Assembly (NCBI GenBank): GCA_017307355.1
Contig: JAFKFG010000040.1
Location: 1 to 43,525 of the forward strand
Reading direction: 5' to 3'
Origin: Alphaproteobacteria bacterium
GTDB lineage: Bacteria; Pseudomonadota; Alphaproteobacteria; Micropepsales; Micropepsaceae
Length of the DNA: 43,525 bases
Each line of letters opens with the position of its first letter. Position 1 is the stretch's first letter. The notes below the pieces were generated by a model that did no database searches, had not been told where the DNA came from, and saw only the letters and a program-made list of their open reading frames with translations. Shown here piece after piece: positions 7,121 to 16,265 of this stretch. The position numbers and the translations under genes are program-made.

Positions 7121-8530
7121 ATGACACAGGCCGAAGACGGGCTGCCCTTTCCCCAGCGCTACTGGGCGATCCTCACCATCGTGCTGGGCATCGTGATGGC
7201 GGTGATCGACGGCGCCATCGCCAATGTCGCGCTTCCCACCATCGCCCAGGACCTGAACGCCAGCCCGTCTTTCTCGGTCTGGATCGTCAACGGCTACCAG
7301 CTGGCCATCACCATCTCGCTCTTGCCGTTGGCGGCGCTGGGCGAAATCATCGGCTATCGCCGGGTCTATCTGGCGGGACTCGCGCTGTTCACGTTCGCGT
7401 CTCTTCTGTGTGCGCTGTCGCATACGTTGGTGCTGCTCACCGCCGCCCGCATCGTGCAGGGCTTCGGCGCCGCCGGGATCATGAGCGTCAATGCCGCGCT
7501 GGTGCGGTTCACCTATCCTCGCAACCAGCTGGGTCACGGCATCGGCATCAACGCTTTGGTGGTGGCGGTGTCGGCGGCGGTGGGCCCCACCCTGGCGGCC
7601 GCCATTCTGTCGGTGGGAAATTGGCCCTGGTTGTTCGCGGTGAATATTCCCGTCGGCATTGCCGCGTTGCTGGTGGGCCGGCGCGCCTTGCCGCACACGC
7701 CGCGCGCACCGCACGCCTTCGACTGGCGGGGCGCGCTTCTTTGCGCCGTTACATTCGGTGTGGGCATCGCCGCCATCGACAGTGTCGGTCATGGCGAAGC
7801 GGCGTATCTGTATCTGACGGAATTCGTGGTCGCGGCGATTGCCTGCCTTGTGCTGGTGCGCCGGGAGCTTCATGCGGCATCTCCTTTGCTGCCGGTGGAC
7901 CTGCTGCGCATTCCCATCTTCGCTTTGTCGGTCTGCACCTCGGTGGCATCCTTCTGCGCCCAGATGCTGGCCTTCGTGGCGCTGCCTTTCTACCTGCAGG
8001 ACCGGTTCGGTTATTCGGCGGTTCAGATCGGCCTTCTGATCACGCCCTGGCCGATCGCGGTCGGCTTTGCGGCGCCCATTGCCGGTTGGCTCGCCGAGCG
8101 CCATCCGGCCGGTCTTCTGGGCGGCATCGGGCTTTTGGTTTTCGGCGGCGGGTTGGCCGCGCTGGCGCTGCTCCCGCCGCATCCCGCGCTCGCCGACATT
8201 GTGTGGCGCATGGCGCTGGCGGGCGCCGGCTTCGGTCTGTTCCAGAGCCCCAACAACCGCACCATGATCGCGGCGGCCCCGCGCGAGCGCAGCGGCGGCG
8301 CGTCCGGCATGCTGGGGACGGCGCGGCTGCTGGGCCAGACCATCGGCGCGGCTCTGGTGGCGATGCTTCTGGCGCGCGATCCGGTGAACGGAACGCGGAT
8401 CGCCTTGTCGGTCGGTGTCGGCTTCGCGCTGGCGGGCGCCACGCTCAGCGCGCTGCGCCTGTCACCGAAGGGATCGCGTGGCGGCCAAGCCGTGCGGGTG
8501 CTCGAAGCGCCGCGCGCGACCGGCGAATAG
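7121..8530 (+). CDS. MFS transporter, DHA2 (EmrB/QacA-type) family
   Basis: A 469-residue inner-membrane exporter with about 14 predicted helices. Family marks are the helix-1 motif DGAIANVALPTIAQDL (EmrB-type D.ALVNVALP-like), WIVNGYQLAI, the A-motif-like GEIIGYRRVYLAGL, the C-motif region RIVQGFGAAGIMSV and the late GLFQSPNNRTMIAAAP typical of DHA2 drug:H+ antiporters. The substrate is unknown. ATG 7121 has GGGAG upstream. There is no adjacent EmrA-like fusion protein or TetR regulator, so it stands alone. Confidence 0.93.
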   Translation: MTQAEDGLPFPQRYWAILTIVLGIVMAVIDGAIANVALPTIAQDLNASPSFSVWIVNGYQLAITISLLPLAALGEIIGYRRVYLAGLALFTFASLLCALSHTLVLLTAARIVQGFGAAGIMSVNAALVRFTYPRNQLGHGIGINALVVAVSAAVGPTLAAAILSVGNWPWLFAVNIPVGIAALLVGRRALPHTPRAPHAFDWRGALLCAVTFGVGIAAIDSVGHGEAAYLYLTEFVVAAIACLVLVRRELHAASPLLPVDLLRIPIFALSVCTSVASFCAQMLAFVALPFYLQDRFGYSAVQIGLLITPWPIAVGFAAPIAGWLAERHPAGLLGGIGLLVFGGGLAALALLPPHPALADIVWRMALAGAGFGLFQSPNNRTMIAAAPRERSGGASGMLGTARLLGQTIGAALVAMLLARDPVNGTRIALSVGVGFALAGATLSALRLSPKGSRGGQAVRVLEAPRATGE

Positions 8531-8709
8531 CTGCCGCGCGGAATTATTGGCGAATTGTATATCCAGGCGATCCGATCAGGCCGCCAGTCGCTGGCCGGCC
8601 ATTGATCGGCCACAAAGACGCCCAGGTCCATTCAGGACCGGTTCATCGCGTTCTCACCACCCTGTGTGCTCGGATATGGGGAGCATGTCCGGGATTTGGG
8701 AGCGCCAAA

Positions 8710-9042
8710 ATGATCATGAACCTGAAGACGATTGCATTCGCGGCGATGGCCGCGACGACATTGTCCCTTGGTGCCTTGGCGGCAACGACGATGCCGGCCT
8801 CGGCCCGCGTCGTGTGCGATCGGGACGGTGACGATTGCTGGAATACCGGCCCGAGATACGAGGACCGCGATGATTGGCGGCGCGATTGGTATGAGCGGCG
8901 CAGATGGGAAGAACGTCGCGACCGGGATGCCTATCGGCGCTGGTATTGGAACAGCAGACCTTATTACCCTTATTATCGCGACTATCCCCGTTATCGCGGC
9001 TATCCGGGATATAACGGCGGAAGCGTCTGGTTCAGCTTCTGA
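8710..9042 (+). CDS. Secreted Tyr/Arg/Asp-rich protein
   Basis: A 110-residue exported protein. A signal peptide of about 30 residues (AAMAATTLSLGALAATTMPA then ASARV) is followed by a short acidic CDRDGDDC segment with two cysteines and a low-complexity RDRD/WRRDWYERRRWEERRDRD stretch, then a Tyr/Pro-rich end (RPYYPYYRDYPRYRGYPGY). ATG 8716 two codons later is an alternative start. I recognise no family. It resembles the other aromatic-rich exported proteins at 12109 and 12608. Confidence 0.75.
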   Translation: MIMNLKTIAFAAMAATTLSLGALAATTMPASARVVCDRDGDDCWNTGPRYEDRDDWRRDWYERRRWEERRDRDAYRRWYWNSRPYYPYYRDYPRYRGYPGYNGGSVWFSF

Positions 9043-9053
9043 TATTGCTGCGG

Positions 9054-9082
9054 GTGACCGGCGGGCGCCGCTCGCCGGTCAC
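9054..9082. terminator. Hairpin after the Tyr/Arg-rich protein gene
   Basis: A perfect 10-bp stem (GTGACCGGCG and CGCCGGTCAC) with a 9-base loop begins 12 bases after the stop codon at 9042. No strong T-run follows on either strand, so it may be an RNA-stabilising end rather than a strict intrinsic terminator. The right arm contains the stop codon of the small minus-strand frame ending at 9079. Confidence 0.5.
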
Positions 9083-9237
9083 GCGGGCTTCGGCTGCCGT
9101 CTCTTCCACTCGGCATAAATATCCGGGCCGGATGCGGCGCGAACCGGCACATGCCGTATTTTCATGGATTGCTCGGGGAAAGGCTTGGCCAGTTCGGCAT
9201 AGATAGCCTCGCGAAGGAAATGGTGACTGTCGTTCAT
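9079..9237 (-). CDS. Possible small protein, 52 residues
   Basis: An open frame starting MNDSHHFLREAIYAELAKPF and ending EWKRRQPKPA. The amino-acid mix (balanced charges, no Arg/Pro excess) and GC-rich third positions look more natural than the other frames over the same bases. No family is recognised and the Shine-Dalgarno is weak (GGGAC well upstream). Its stop codon is inside the hairpin shared with the convergent secreted-protein gene. It could be a genuine small gene or a decayed remnant. Confidence 0.4.
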   Translation of the reverse strand: MNDSHHFLREAIYAELAKPFPEQSMKIRHVPVRAASGPDIYAEWKRRQPKPA

Positions 9238-9652
9238 GCCGCGCCATGTCCCGGTCGGGGATCCAGGCGAAAAATAAGGCTGCGATGCTTCGATCCGAAA
9301 TTAAAAATCCGGATGGCTTTTATTCATGGCCGTAATGGCGAGCCGTGAAAGCCGCGCTACGGGGCGATGGTCTTGGCCCGTTTGTGCGGGACATTTGTCA
9401 TTTGCGGGACGAGGGCCTTGATCGGCCCGGCCGTTTCCCATGAGTAGAGGAACACCGAGATCGGTCGTTCCCGGCCCAGCGGCGCATGGTGGCCGGACGG
9501 CGCGGCCGCAGGTGAGCGCCTTTTCCTCGTTCACCGTCAGCACTTTGCGCGGACATCGCCATCGGCCGGCTGGGCATGCCCAATCTGACCGGGCTGCCGA
9601 ACGGGTTCTGGGGCTCCTCGCATCTGAAGCCGTGACCATCTGACGGAGAACA
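9238..9652. other. Gene-poor stretch with possible gene relics
   Basis: About 415 bases with no intact gene. Two short frames look like coding remnants: on the minus strand, about 9357-9530, a frame reading ERPISVFLYSWETAGPIKAL then VPQMTNVPHKRAKTIAP and stop; and on the plus strand, about 9520-9642, a frame ending DIAIGRLGMPNLTGLPNGFW then GSSHLKP and stop. Both have GC-rich third positions, and neither has a start codon with a ribosome site. I could not assign a family to either. Confidence 0.3.
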
Positions 9653-9682
9653 AAAAGGCCCGGTGTTTCCACCGGGCCTTTT
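9653..9682 (-). terminator. Intrinsic terminator of groEL
   Basis: A perfect 12-bp stem (AAAAGGCCCGGT and ACCGGGCCTTTT) with a 6-base loop, 27 bases after the groEL stop. On the minus strand it is followed by TTTTTG within the arm and beyond. The T-run is present on the plus strand as well, so it is probably bidirectional. Confidence 0.88.
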
Positions 9683-9709
9683 GCATTCCAGATTGGCGGG
9701 ACGCCGGAC

Positions 9710-11356
<1,647 letters not shown>

Positions 11357-11445
11357 TTAGTCTCCTGAATTCTGTTGAACCTGTTGTGATGGAAAGAAGC
11401 GAAGCGCCGGGCTTTGTGCCCCGTCGCACCACTGCTTGAGGGTGG

Positions 11446-11754
11446 TTACTTCTTCGCCTTGCGGCCTTCGACCACGCCCATGATGTCGCTCTCCTTCATG
11501 ATCAGGAGCTCTTCGCCATCGATCTTCACTTCGGTGCCGGACCATTTGCCGAACAGCACGAATTCGCCCGCCTTGACCTCCAGCGGATTGCGCTTGCCGC
11601 TCTTCTCGTCGAGCAGGCCGGGGCCCACGGCGATGACTTCGCCTTCCTGGGGCTTTTCCTGGGCGGTCTCGGGGATGATGATGCCGCCGGCGGTCTTGGT
11701 ATCTTCCTTGATGCGGCGGACGACCACGCGGTCGCCAAGGGGACGGAACTTCAT
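11446..11754 (-). CDS. groES: Co-chaperonin GroES
   Basis: The 102-residue 10-kDa co-chaperonin that caps GroEL. It begins [15 protein letters not shown], contains the mobile-loop region around [20 protein letters not shown] and ends [14 protein letters not shown]. The frame is open further upstream to 11808 but ATG 11754 matches the family and has AGGAGAGG upstream. It is the first gene of the operon; CIRCE (11802-11828) and a sigma-70-type promoter lie directly upstream. Confidence 0.99.
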   Translation of the reverse strand: MKFRPLGDRVVVRRIKEDTKTAGGIIIPETAQEKPQEGEVIAVGPGLLDEKSGKRNPLEVKAGEFVLFGKWSGTEVKIDGEELLIMKESDIMGVVEGRKAKK

Positions 11755-11801
11755 GCGTGCCTCTCCTAAGATATTGGTTCTACAATAAAAAAACTCACGT
11801 G

Positions 11802-11828
11802 GCAGCACTCGTCATGCGAGAGTGCCAA
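11802..11828 (-). promoter_or_regulatory. CIRCE operator of groES-groEL
   Basis: On the minus strand the site reads TTGGCACTC, a 9-base spacer, then GAGTGCTGC, against the consensus TTAGCACTC-N9-GAGTGCTAA. Spacing and the CACTC/GAGTG cores are exact. It lies just downstream of the predicted transcription start, where the HrcA repressor binds in many bacteria, so heat-shock derepression by HrcA is expected. No hrcA gene is in the window. Confidence 0.93.
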
Positions 11829-11840
11829 GCCGACGCCCGG

Positions 11841-11869
11841 TATTTAGGAGGCCCCCCCGGGAAGGTCAA
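11841..11869 (-). promoter_or_regulatory. Sigma-70-type promoter of groES-groEL
   Basis: On the minus strand, TTGACC (11869-11864) and TAAATA (11846-11841) are separated by exactly 17 bases. The predicted start is near 11834, immediately before the CIRCE element, so the operator would sit in the initially transcribed region. Confidence 0.8.
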
Positions 11870-12108
11870 GGAGGGTTTTTTCTTTCCCCCATCTGTCTTC
11901 TTCGGGACAAGCCCTCAGAAGACATCTTCCCCCCGCCAGCGGCTTTGCCGCGCGGGGGAAGAAAGTCTGTGCTTCCAGTGGGCAATTATGGCCTTTTCAG
12001 GATTTTTTCGATTCGTCCGCAAACGCGCAAAGCCTGAAACCGTTGTTCATGTGCGGTTCAGCCGCGCGCGATCAGGGTCGCGCCAAGGTTTGAGCAAGGA
12101 GACTCGAG

Positions 12109-12456
12109 ATGAAAAAATTCGCGAAAGTTGCGTTGAGCGCGATGCTTCTGGCGGGCGCCGCCACGGCCGTAGCGAGCGCTCCAGCCGAAGCGCAGGTCGT
12201 GGTCGGCGTGGGCGTGGGTCCGGGATATTATGATTATGGCCCAGCCTATTATGCCCCGCGCTATTCCTGCGATCCCTATAGCCGCTGGTATAGCCCCTAT
12301 CGCTGCGGCTATTACGGCCCGGCCTATTATCCCAGTTATTATGGGCCCAGCTATTATGGTCCCAGCATCGGCTTCAGCTTCGGCGGCGGCTGGGGCGGTC
12401 ACCGCGGCGGCTGGGATCGCGGCCATGGCGGTTGGCACGGTGGTCATCACCGCTAA
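12109..12456 (+). CDS. Secreted Tyr/Gly/His-rich protein
   Basis: A 115-residue exported protein. The signal peptide (KKFAKVALSAMLLAGAATAV then ASAPAEAQ) is clear, with likely cleavage after AEA. The mature part begins VVVGVGVGPG, continues with YYGPSYYGP-type repeats and two cysteines (CDPYSR and RCGYYG), and ends in a Gly/His/Trp-rich tail (HGGWHGGHHR) that could bind metal; that last point is inference. ATG 12109 has AAGGAGA upstream. A strong terminator follows, so it is transcribed alone. Gly/Tyr-rich exported proteins like this are common in alphaproteobacteria but I cannot name a family. Confidence 0.8.
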   Translation: MKKFAKVALSAMLLAGAATAVASAPAEAQVVVGVGVGPGYYDYGPAYYAPRYSCDPYSRWYSPYRCGYYGPAYYPSYYGPSYYGPSIGFSFGGGWGGHRGGWDRGHGGWHGGHHR

Positions 12457-12470
12457 GCAATTCGACAAAG

Positions 12471-12502
12471 ACGGCCCCGGGCAACCGGGGCCGTTTTCTT
12501 TT
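12471..12502 (+). terminator. Intrinsic terminator after the Tyr/Gly/His-rich protein gene
   Basis: A perfect 10-bp stem (ACGGCCCCGG and CCGGGGCCGT) with loop GCAA is followed by TTTCTTTT. Confidence 0.9.
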
Positions 12503-12607
12503 GGTTGACGGCGAACACAATCCCGCCTTGATCGGTTCAGCCGGCGTTCAACCGCAATGGCAGAAATTGGCGACAAGCGCGATCCTGCGCGAACGGTGGA
12601 GTGCGTG

Positions 12608-13621
12608 ATGAAAATCTCCTGGAAGGTGGTTTTGACCGCGTTGCTGGTGGCGGGGGGCGCCACCACGATGTCGGGCTGCGCCAGTGCCCAAGGCTATGGC
12701 TATGACAGCGGTTATTACGGCAATGGCTATTACGACAATGGCTATTATGGCGACCCCAACGGATATGATTATGGCTATGGCGACCTGCCCAATGGCGGCG
12801 TCAGTTTTTCCTATGACAGCGGTGGCTATTGCGACGCCTATGGCTGCCCCGACGATTATTGGGATCTGCCCGTCTATTACGGCCCGGTCTATTACGGCGA
12901 TGCCTGGTTCAACGGGCCGGTCTATTACCGCGACTGGTTCGGCCGCCGGCAATATTGGATCCGCGGCGGCTGGCGCAACGATGAATGGCGCGGGCCTCGC
13001 CCCAGCTGGTGGCATCAGGGCCGCTATGGTGCGGCGTTAGGCCTGGACTTCTATCGCAGCCATGGCTTCCGCGGCCGCTTCGACAACAATCGCGGCTTCG
13101 ACAACCGTCGCTTCGATAATCGCCAGTTCAATAATCGCCAATTCGACAATCGCCAATTCGACAATCGTCAGTTCGATAATCGTGATTTCGGCAATGGTCG
13201 TTCGTCAGGCGACCGGCAATTCCGCGACCGCGGCGGCGTGCCGTTCCCACAGGGCACACCGACGGAAACCATGCGCGGTATCGGCAATGCGCTGGACAAC
13301 CGGACGGATGGCCGCGGAGGAGATGGCCGCCGCTTCGACAACCGGAACAATGACGACCGCCGCAATTTCGACCGGCGGGATTTCGGCAACCGGCCCGATG
13401 GCAATCGTGGCGGAGATGATCGTCGTTTCGACAACCGGAGCAACAATGATCGCCGCAGTTTCGACCGCCAGGATTCCGGCAACCGGGATTCCGGCCGCCG
13501 CGATTTCGGCGGGCAGGGCAGGGCGGCGCCGCAAGGCAGCCCGGCCGAGACCATGCGCGGCATCGGCAATGCGCTCGACAACCGGTCCGATCGTCATCGC
13601 GGCAACGACGATCGCCGCTGA
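12608..13621 (+). CDS. Putative lipoprotein with Tyr/Gly region and FDNRQ repeats
   Basis: A 337-residue exported protein. The N-terminus KISWKVVLTALLVAGGATTM leads to SGC, a plausible lipobox. The mature chain has three parts: a Tyr/Gly/Asp-rich stretch (about residues 20-110); a short ordered-looking WFGRRQYWIRGGWRNDEW region (about 110-130); and a long disordered tail. The tail has six tandem FDNRQ-type pentapeptides, two copies of an ETMRGIGNALDNR module about 275 bases apart, and RRFDNRxNxDRR repeats. ATG 12608 is chosen because it opens the signal sequence; the frame is open from 12557. No family is recognised. The Asn/Arg/Asp tail may bind nucleic acid, polysaccharide or calcium, but this is not shown by the sequence. 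Confidence 0.8.
   Translation: MKISWKVVLTALLVAGGATTMSGCASAQGYGYDSGYYGNGYYDNGYYGDPNGYDYGYGDLPNGGVSFSYDSGGYCDAYGCPDDYWDLPVYYGPVYYGDAWFNGPVYYRDWFGRRQYWIRGGWRNDEWRGPRPSWWHQGRYGAALGLDFYRSHGFRGRFDNNRGFDNRRFDNRQFNNRQFDNRQFDNRQFDNRDFGNGRSSGDRQFRDRGGVPFPQGTPTETMRGIGNALDNRTDGRGGDGRRFDNRNNDDRRNFDRRDFGNRPDGNRGGDDRRFDNRSNNDRRSFDRQDSGNRDSGRRDFGGQGRAAPQGSPAETMRGIGNALDNRSDRHRGNDDRR
13097..13186 (+). repeat. Six tandem 15-bp units coding FDNRQ
   Basis: Units begin at 13097, 13112, 13127, 13142, 13157 and 13172, each a variant of TTCGACAATCGCCAA. They encode FDNRR, FDNRQ, FNNRQ, FDNRQ, FDNRQ and FDNRD. The two neighbours 13142 and 13157 differ at only two bases, which points to recent slippage or unequal exchange. 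Copy number is a multiple of three bases, so it can vary without breaking the frame. Confidence 0.9.
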
Positions 13622-13649
13622 CCGAAGGCGAGGCACGCAACGCAAAGAG

Positions 13650-13680
13650 AGCCCCGGCAGCGATGCCGGGGCTTTTCTTT
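13650..13680 (+). terminator. Intrinsic terminator after the FDNRQ-repeat gene
   Basis: A perfect 10-bp stem (AGCCCCGGCA and TGCCGGGGCT) with loop GCGA is followed by TTTCTTT. Confidence 0.9.
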
Positions 13681-13694
13681 AACCATTTGCTAAC
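13679..13694 (+). promoter_or_regulatory. CtrA-like site before the EAL gene
   Basis: TTAACCATTTGCTAAC matches the CtrA full-site pattern TTAA-N7-TTAAC at 8 of 9 fixed bases. It overlaps the end of the preceding terminator and lies about 95-110 bases before ATG 13788. The proposal rests on pattern and on the flagellar/cell-cycle link of the gene's closest known relative. Confidence 0.35.
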
Positions 13695-13787
13695 CGGTTC
13701 ATTCGCGCGGATGCGGAAAAATTCCGGTTAATAGATTGGAAACAGTCTGGCGGCCAGACTCGCCCGGAACGCCGCTCTGGAGTGGGC

Positions 13788-15038
13788 ATGACCCGGTTCC
13801 TGATAATGCTGACCTGCCTTTTCGCCAGCGCCACGCTGGGCGCGGCATTGGCCCTGTTTTCCGGCTGGCCGGTCGGCATTCTGTCCGGCGCGCTGGCCTT
13901 TCTTTTCACCCAGCATTGGTCGGCCGCCTTCGCGCGCCGTCAGGACAAGCGCGCCGCGGCCCGCGAAATCTCGGCGATGCGGCAGATGAATCTCGAATTC
14001 GAACAGGCGCTGACGACCACCCGCCATCGCATGGACGATCTGGCCGCGCAGCTCGAGGCGCGCACCGATGCGCAGGGAAAGAAAATCGTTTCCGAGTTGC
14101 AAGTGCTGGAAAGCCTGATGCGCGAATTCGCCAGCAAAGTCTCCAAAAGCGCGCGAAGCGCCCAGGATCGGATCGGGCCGGAGCATGTGATGCAGACCGG
14201 CCGCCGCCAGGGCAATGCGGGCGCCTATCTGGCCGCGATGGGCGAAAGCGATCTTCTGGAAACCATTCGCGCCAGCCTGGAAGAAAACCGCGTCGATCTT
14301 TATCTGCAGCCCATCGTCAGCCTGCCGCAGCGCAAGCTGCGCTATTACGAAGCCTTGTCGCGCCTGCGCGCGGAAGACGGCTCGGTGATCATGCCGGCGC
14401 AATATATCAAGGTCGCCGCGCCCGCCGGGCTGATGAGCGTGGTGGATAATCTTCTATTGTTCCGCTGCGTCCAGATCGTGCGGCGCCTCACCCAGAAAAG
14501 CCGCGAGATCGGCGTGTTCTGCAACATCTCCGGCGACACCCTGGCCGACGCGGAATTCTTCCCGCAATTCCTGGACTATATGCAGGCCAATCGCGACCTG
14601 GCCGGACAGATCATTTTCGAATTTTCCCAGAGCGCGGTCCTCAAGGCGGGGCCGGCGGGAGAACAGAATCTCGCGCGTCTTTCGGAGCTGGGTTTCGCCC
14701 TGTCGATGGATCATGTGGAAACCCTGGCGCTGGATTTCGTCAGGCTGAAGACCATGGGCTTCCGTCACCTCAAGCTGCGCGCCGACATCCTGACCCGCGG
14801 CATGAGCGATGCCGGCGCGGCGGTCGCCGCCGAGGATTTCAAGAAGCTCCTGTCCCGCCATGGCCTCAATCTGATCGCCGAGCGGGTCGAGGACGAGAAG
14901 ACCGTGGTGCAGCTGCTCGATTACAGCGTCGATTATGCCCAGGGCTTTTTGTTCGGAGAGCCGCGCGCGGTCCGCGACGAGGCGGCCCGGTCCCAGCCCG
15001 ATGTGGCGCCGGTGATACAGTTGCGCAAGGCCGGTTAA
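13788..15038 (+). CDS. TipF-like membrane protein with degenerate EAL domain
   Basis: A 416-residue protein: two N-terminal membrane helices (about residues 4-24 and 27-44), a coiled-coil region (about 55-120) and a C-terminal EAL domain (about 155-395). The EAL domain keeps QPIVSL (174-179), YYEAL (Glu188), Asn246, FEFSQ (Glu278) and Lys329. The metal-binding DDFGTG motif is replaced by Asp308-His309-Val, and EGVE by ERVE (365-368). Such a domain probably binds c-di-GMP without hydrolysing it. This layout is that of TipF, the c-di-GMP receptor for flagellum assembly in Caulobacter; assignment to TipF is inferred from architecture, not alignment. ATG 13788 has GGAG 7 bases upstream; GTG 13782 is an alternative. 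No flagellar genes are in the window. Confidence 0.8.
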   Translation: MTRFLIMLTCLFASATLGAALALFSGWPVGILSGALAFLFTQHWSAAFARRQDKRAAAREISAMRQMNLEFEQALTTTRHRMDDLAAQLEARTDAQGKKIVSELQVLESLMREFASKVSKSARSAQDRIGPEHVMQTGRRQGNAGAYLAAMGESDLLETIRASLEENRVDLYLQPIVSLPQRKLRYYEALSRLRAEDGSVIMPAQYIKVAAPAGLMSVVDNLLLFRCVQIVRRLTQKSREIGVFCNISGDTLADAEFFPQFLDYMQANRDLAGQIIFEFSQSAVLKAGPAGEQNLARLSELGFALSMDHVETLALDFVRLKTMGFRHLKLRADILTRGMSDAGAAVAAEDFKKLLSRHGLNLIAERVEDEKTVVQLLDYSVDYAQGFLFGEPRAVRDEAARSQPDVAPVIQLRKAG

Positions 15039-15092
15039 GCCTCCGGCGCCGCGCCGGTTGACGGCACGGATGGGTCATGCGATCCGAAGCCG

Positions 15093-15847
15093 ATGTCTCC
15101 CCCCCGCCTGATTGCCGGCCTTGGTGAAATCGCGCGCGACCATGACGCCCTGATCTGCGATATCTGGGGCGTGGTCCATGACGGCCATGCACCCTTTCCG
15201 GACGCGGCAGAGGCGCTGCGCCGGTTCCGGCAATCGCACGGAAAAGTGATTTTGCTTTCCAATGCGCCCCGCCCGCCCGGGTCGGTGGAAGACCAGTTCC
15301 GCCGCATCGGGGTGGCCACAGATTTTTACGATGCTATCGTCACCTCCGGCGGCGCCGCGCGCGAGGACTTGGCGGCGCGGGCCGGGCGGGATCCGTCTCT
15401 TTCACTCTATTATATCGGGACGATCTGACGGAAACGCCCGACGATTATTCCGATATATTGGCGGCGATGCGGGCGAGAAATCTCACCATGTTGTGCGCCA
15501 ATCCCGACCTGAAGGTCTATCGGGGCAGCCAGCTTTGCTGGTGCGCCGGCGCGCTGGCCAAGGCCTATGAAGCGATCGGCGGCCCGGTCGTCTATTACGG
15601 CAAGCCTTATCCCGCGGTCTATGATGCCGCCCTCAAGGCGGCAGGCCGGCCGTCGCGGGCCCTGGCCATCGGAGATGCGCTGATCACCGACCTCAAAGGG
15701 GCGAAGGCCGCGGGGCTGGCGGCGCTATTCATCGCCGATGGCCTGCATGGCGAGGAGATCGAGCCCTATACGCCCGAACATCTGGGCGAGATGTTTGCAG
15801 CCGCCCATGTCGAAGCCAAGGCGGCGATGAGAGCTCTCAAATGGTAA
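15093..15847 (+). pseudogene. HAD-IIA hydrolase (TIGR01459-like), broken by an internal deletion
   Basis: Both halves are readily recognised. The first frame (15093-15428, 111 codons) carries HAD motif I as ICDIWGVVHDG and motif II in LLSNAPRP, then stops soon after YYIG. The second frame, shifted relative to it, is coding from about 15419 (DDLTETPDDYSDILAAM) to 15847, with CANPDLKVYRG, motif III GKPYPAVYDAAL and motif IV IGDALITDLKGAKAAG. In the family about 30 residues normally join these blocks, so some 90 bases of the cap domain are missing and the frame is broken at 15419-15421. A downstream start at 15458 could yield only the second half. All catalytic motifs survive, so the lesion is recent or an assembly error. 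The end overlaps the MaoC gene start. Confidence 0.85.
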
Positions 15848-16263
15848 GCGTGTATTACGAGGATCTTCAGCCCGGCCAGTCCGCGCGCATGGAAAAGACC
15901 GTCACCGAGCGCGACGTCCAGATGTTCGGCGACGCCACCGGTGACTACAATCCGGTTCATTTCGACGAAGCCTATGCCGCCAAGACCATATTTCGCGGGC
16001 GTGTCGCCCATGGCGTCTTGTCGATCGGCTTCATCTCCGCGGTGATGGGCACCAAGCTTCCCGGCGAAGGCTCGATTTTCGTGTCCGCGAATTTCAGCTT
16101 CAAGGCGCCGGTCCGGATCGGCGAGACTGTGGTCACGACCTGCACCGTGCGCGAAATCCGCGACCGCCGCCAGGTGGTGATGGATTGCCTGTGCATGGTC
16201 GGCGACACGGTCGCGGTGACGGGCGAAGCCCTGGTGCTGGCCCCGAAGCGGCCTAAAAGCTGA
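15841..16263 (+). CDS. MaoC-family (R)-enoyl-CoA hydratase
   Basis: A 140-residue hot-dog-fold hydratase of the PhaJ type, adding water to trans-2-enoyl-CoA to give (R)-3-hydroxyacyl-CoA. The signature FGDATGDYNPVHFDEAYA contains the catalytic Asp and His, followed by GRVAHGVLSIGFISAVMGT and the dimer strand SANFSFKAPVRIGE. ATG 15841 overlaps the end of the HAD gene by 7 bases, so the two were translationally coupled. It may feed polyhydroxyalkanoate synthesis or act in fatty-acid turnover; no PHA synthase is in the window. Confidence 0.92.
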   Translation: MVSVYYEDLQPGQSARMEKTVTERDVQMFGDATGDYNPVHFDEAYAAKTIFRGRVAHGVLSIGFISAVMGTKLPGEGSIFVSANFSFKAPVRIGETVVTTCTVREIRDRRQVVMDCLCMVGDTVAVTGEALVLAPKRPKS

Positions 16264-16265
16264 CG

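Noticed and set aside
6485..8182. A 565-codon minus-strand open frame
   Set aside because: It is antisense to DUF3297, the small lipoprotein and the MFS exporter; the product is Arg/Gln/His-rich without natural features, as expected from GC-rich shadow frames.
13097..13186. CRISPR-like regular repeats
   Set aside because: The 15-bp units are directly adjacent with no spacers and encode FDNRQ in frame within an exported protein.
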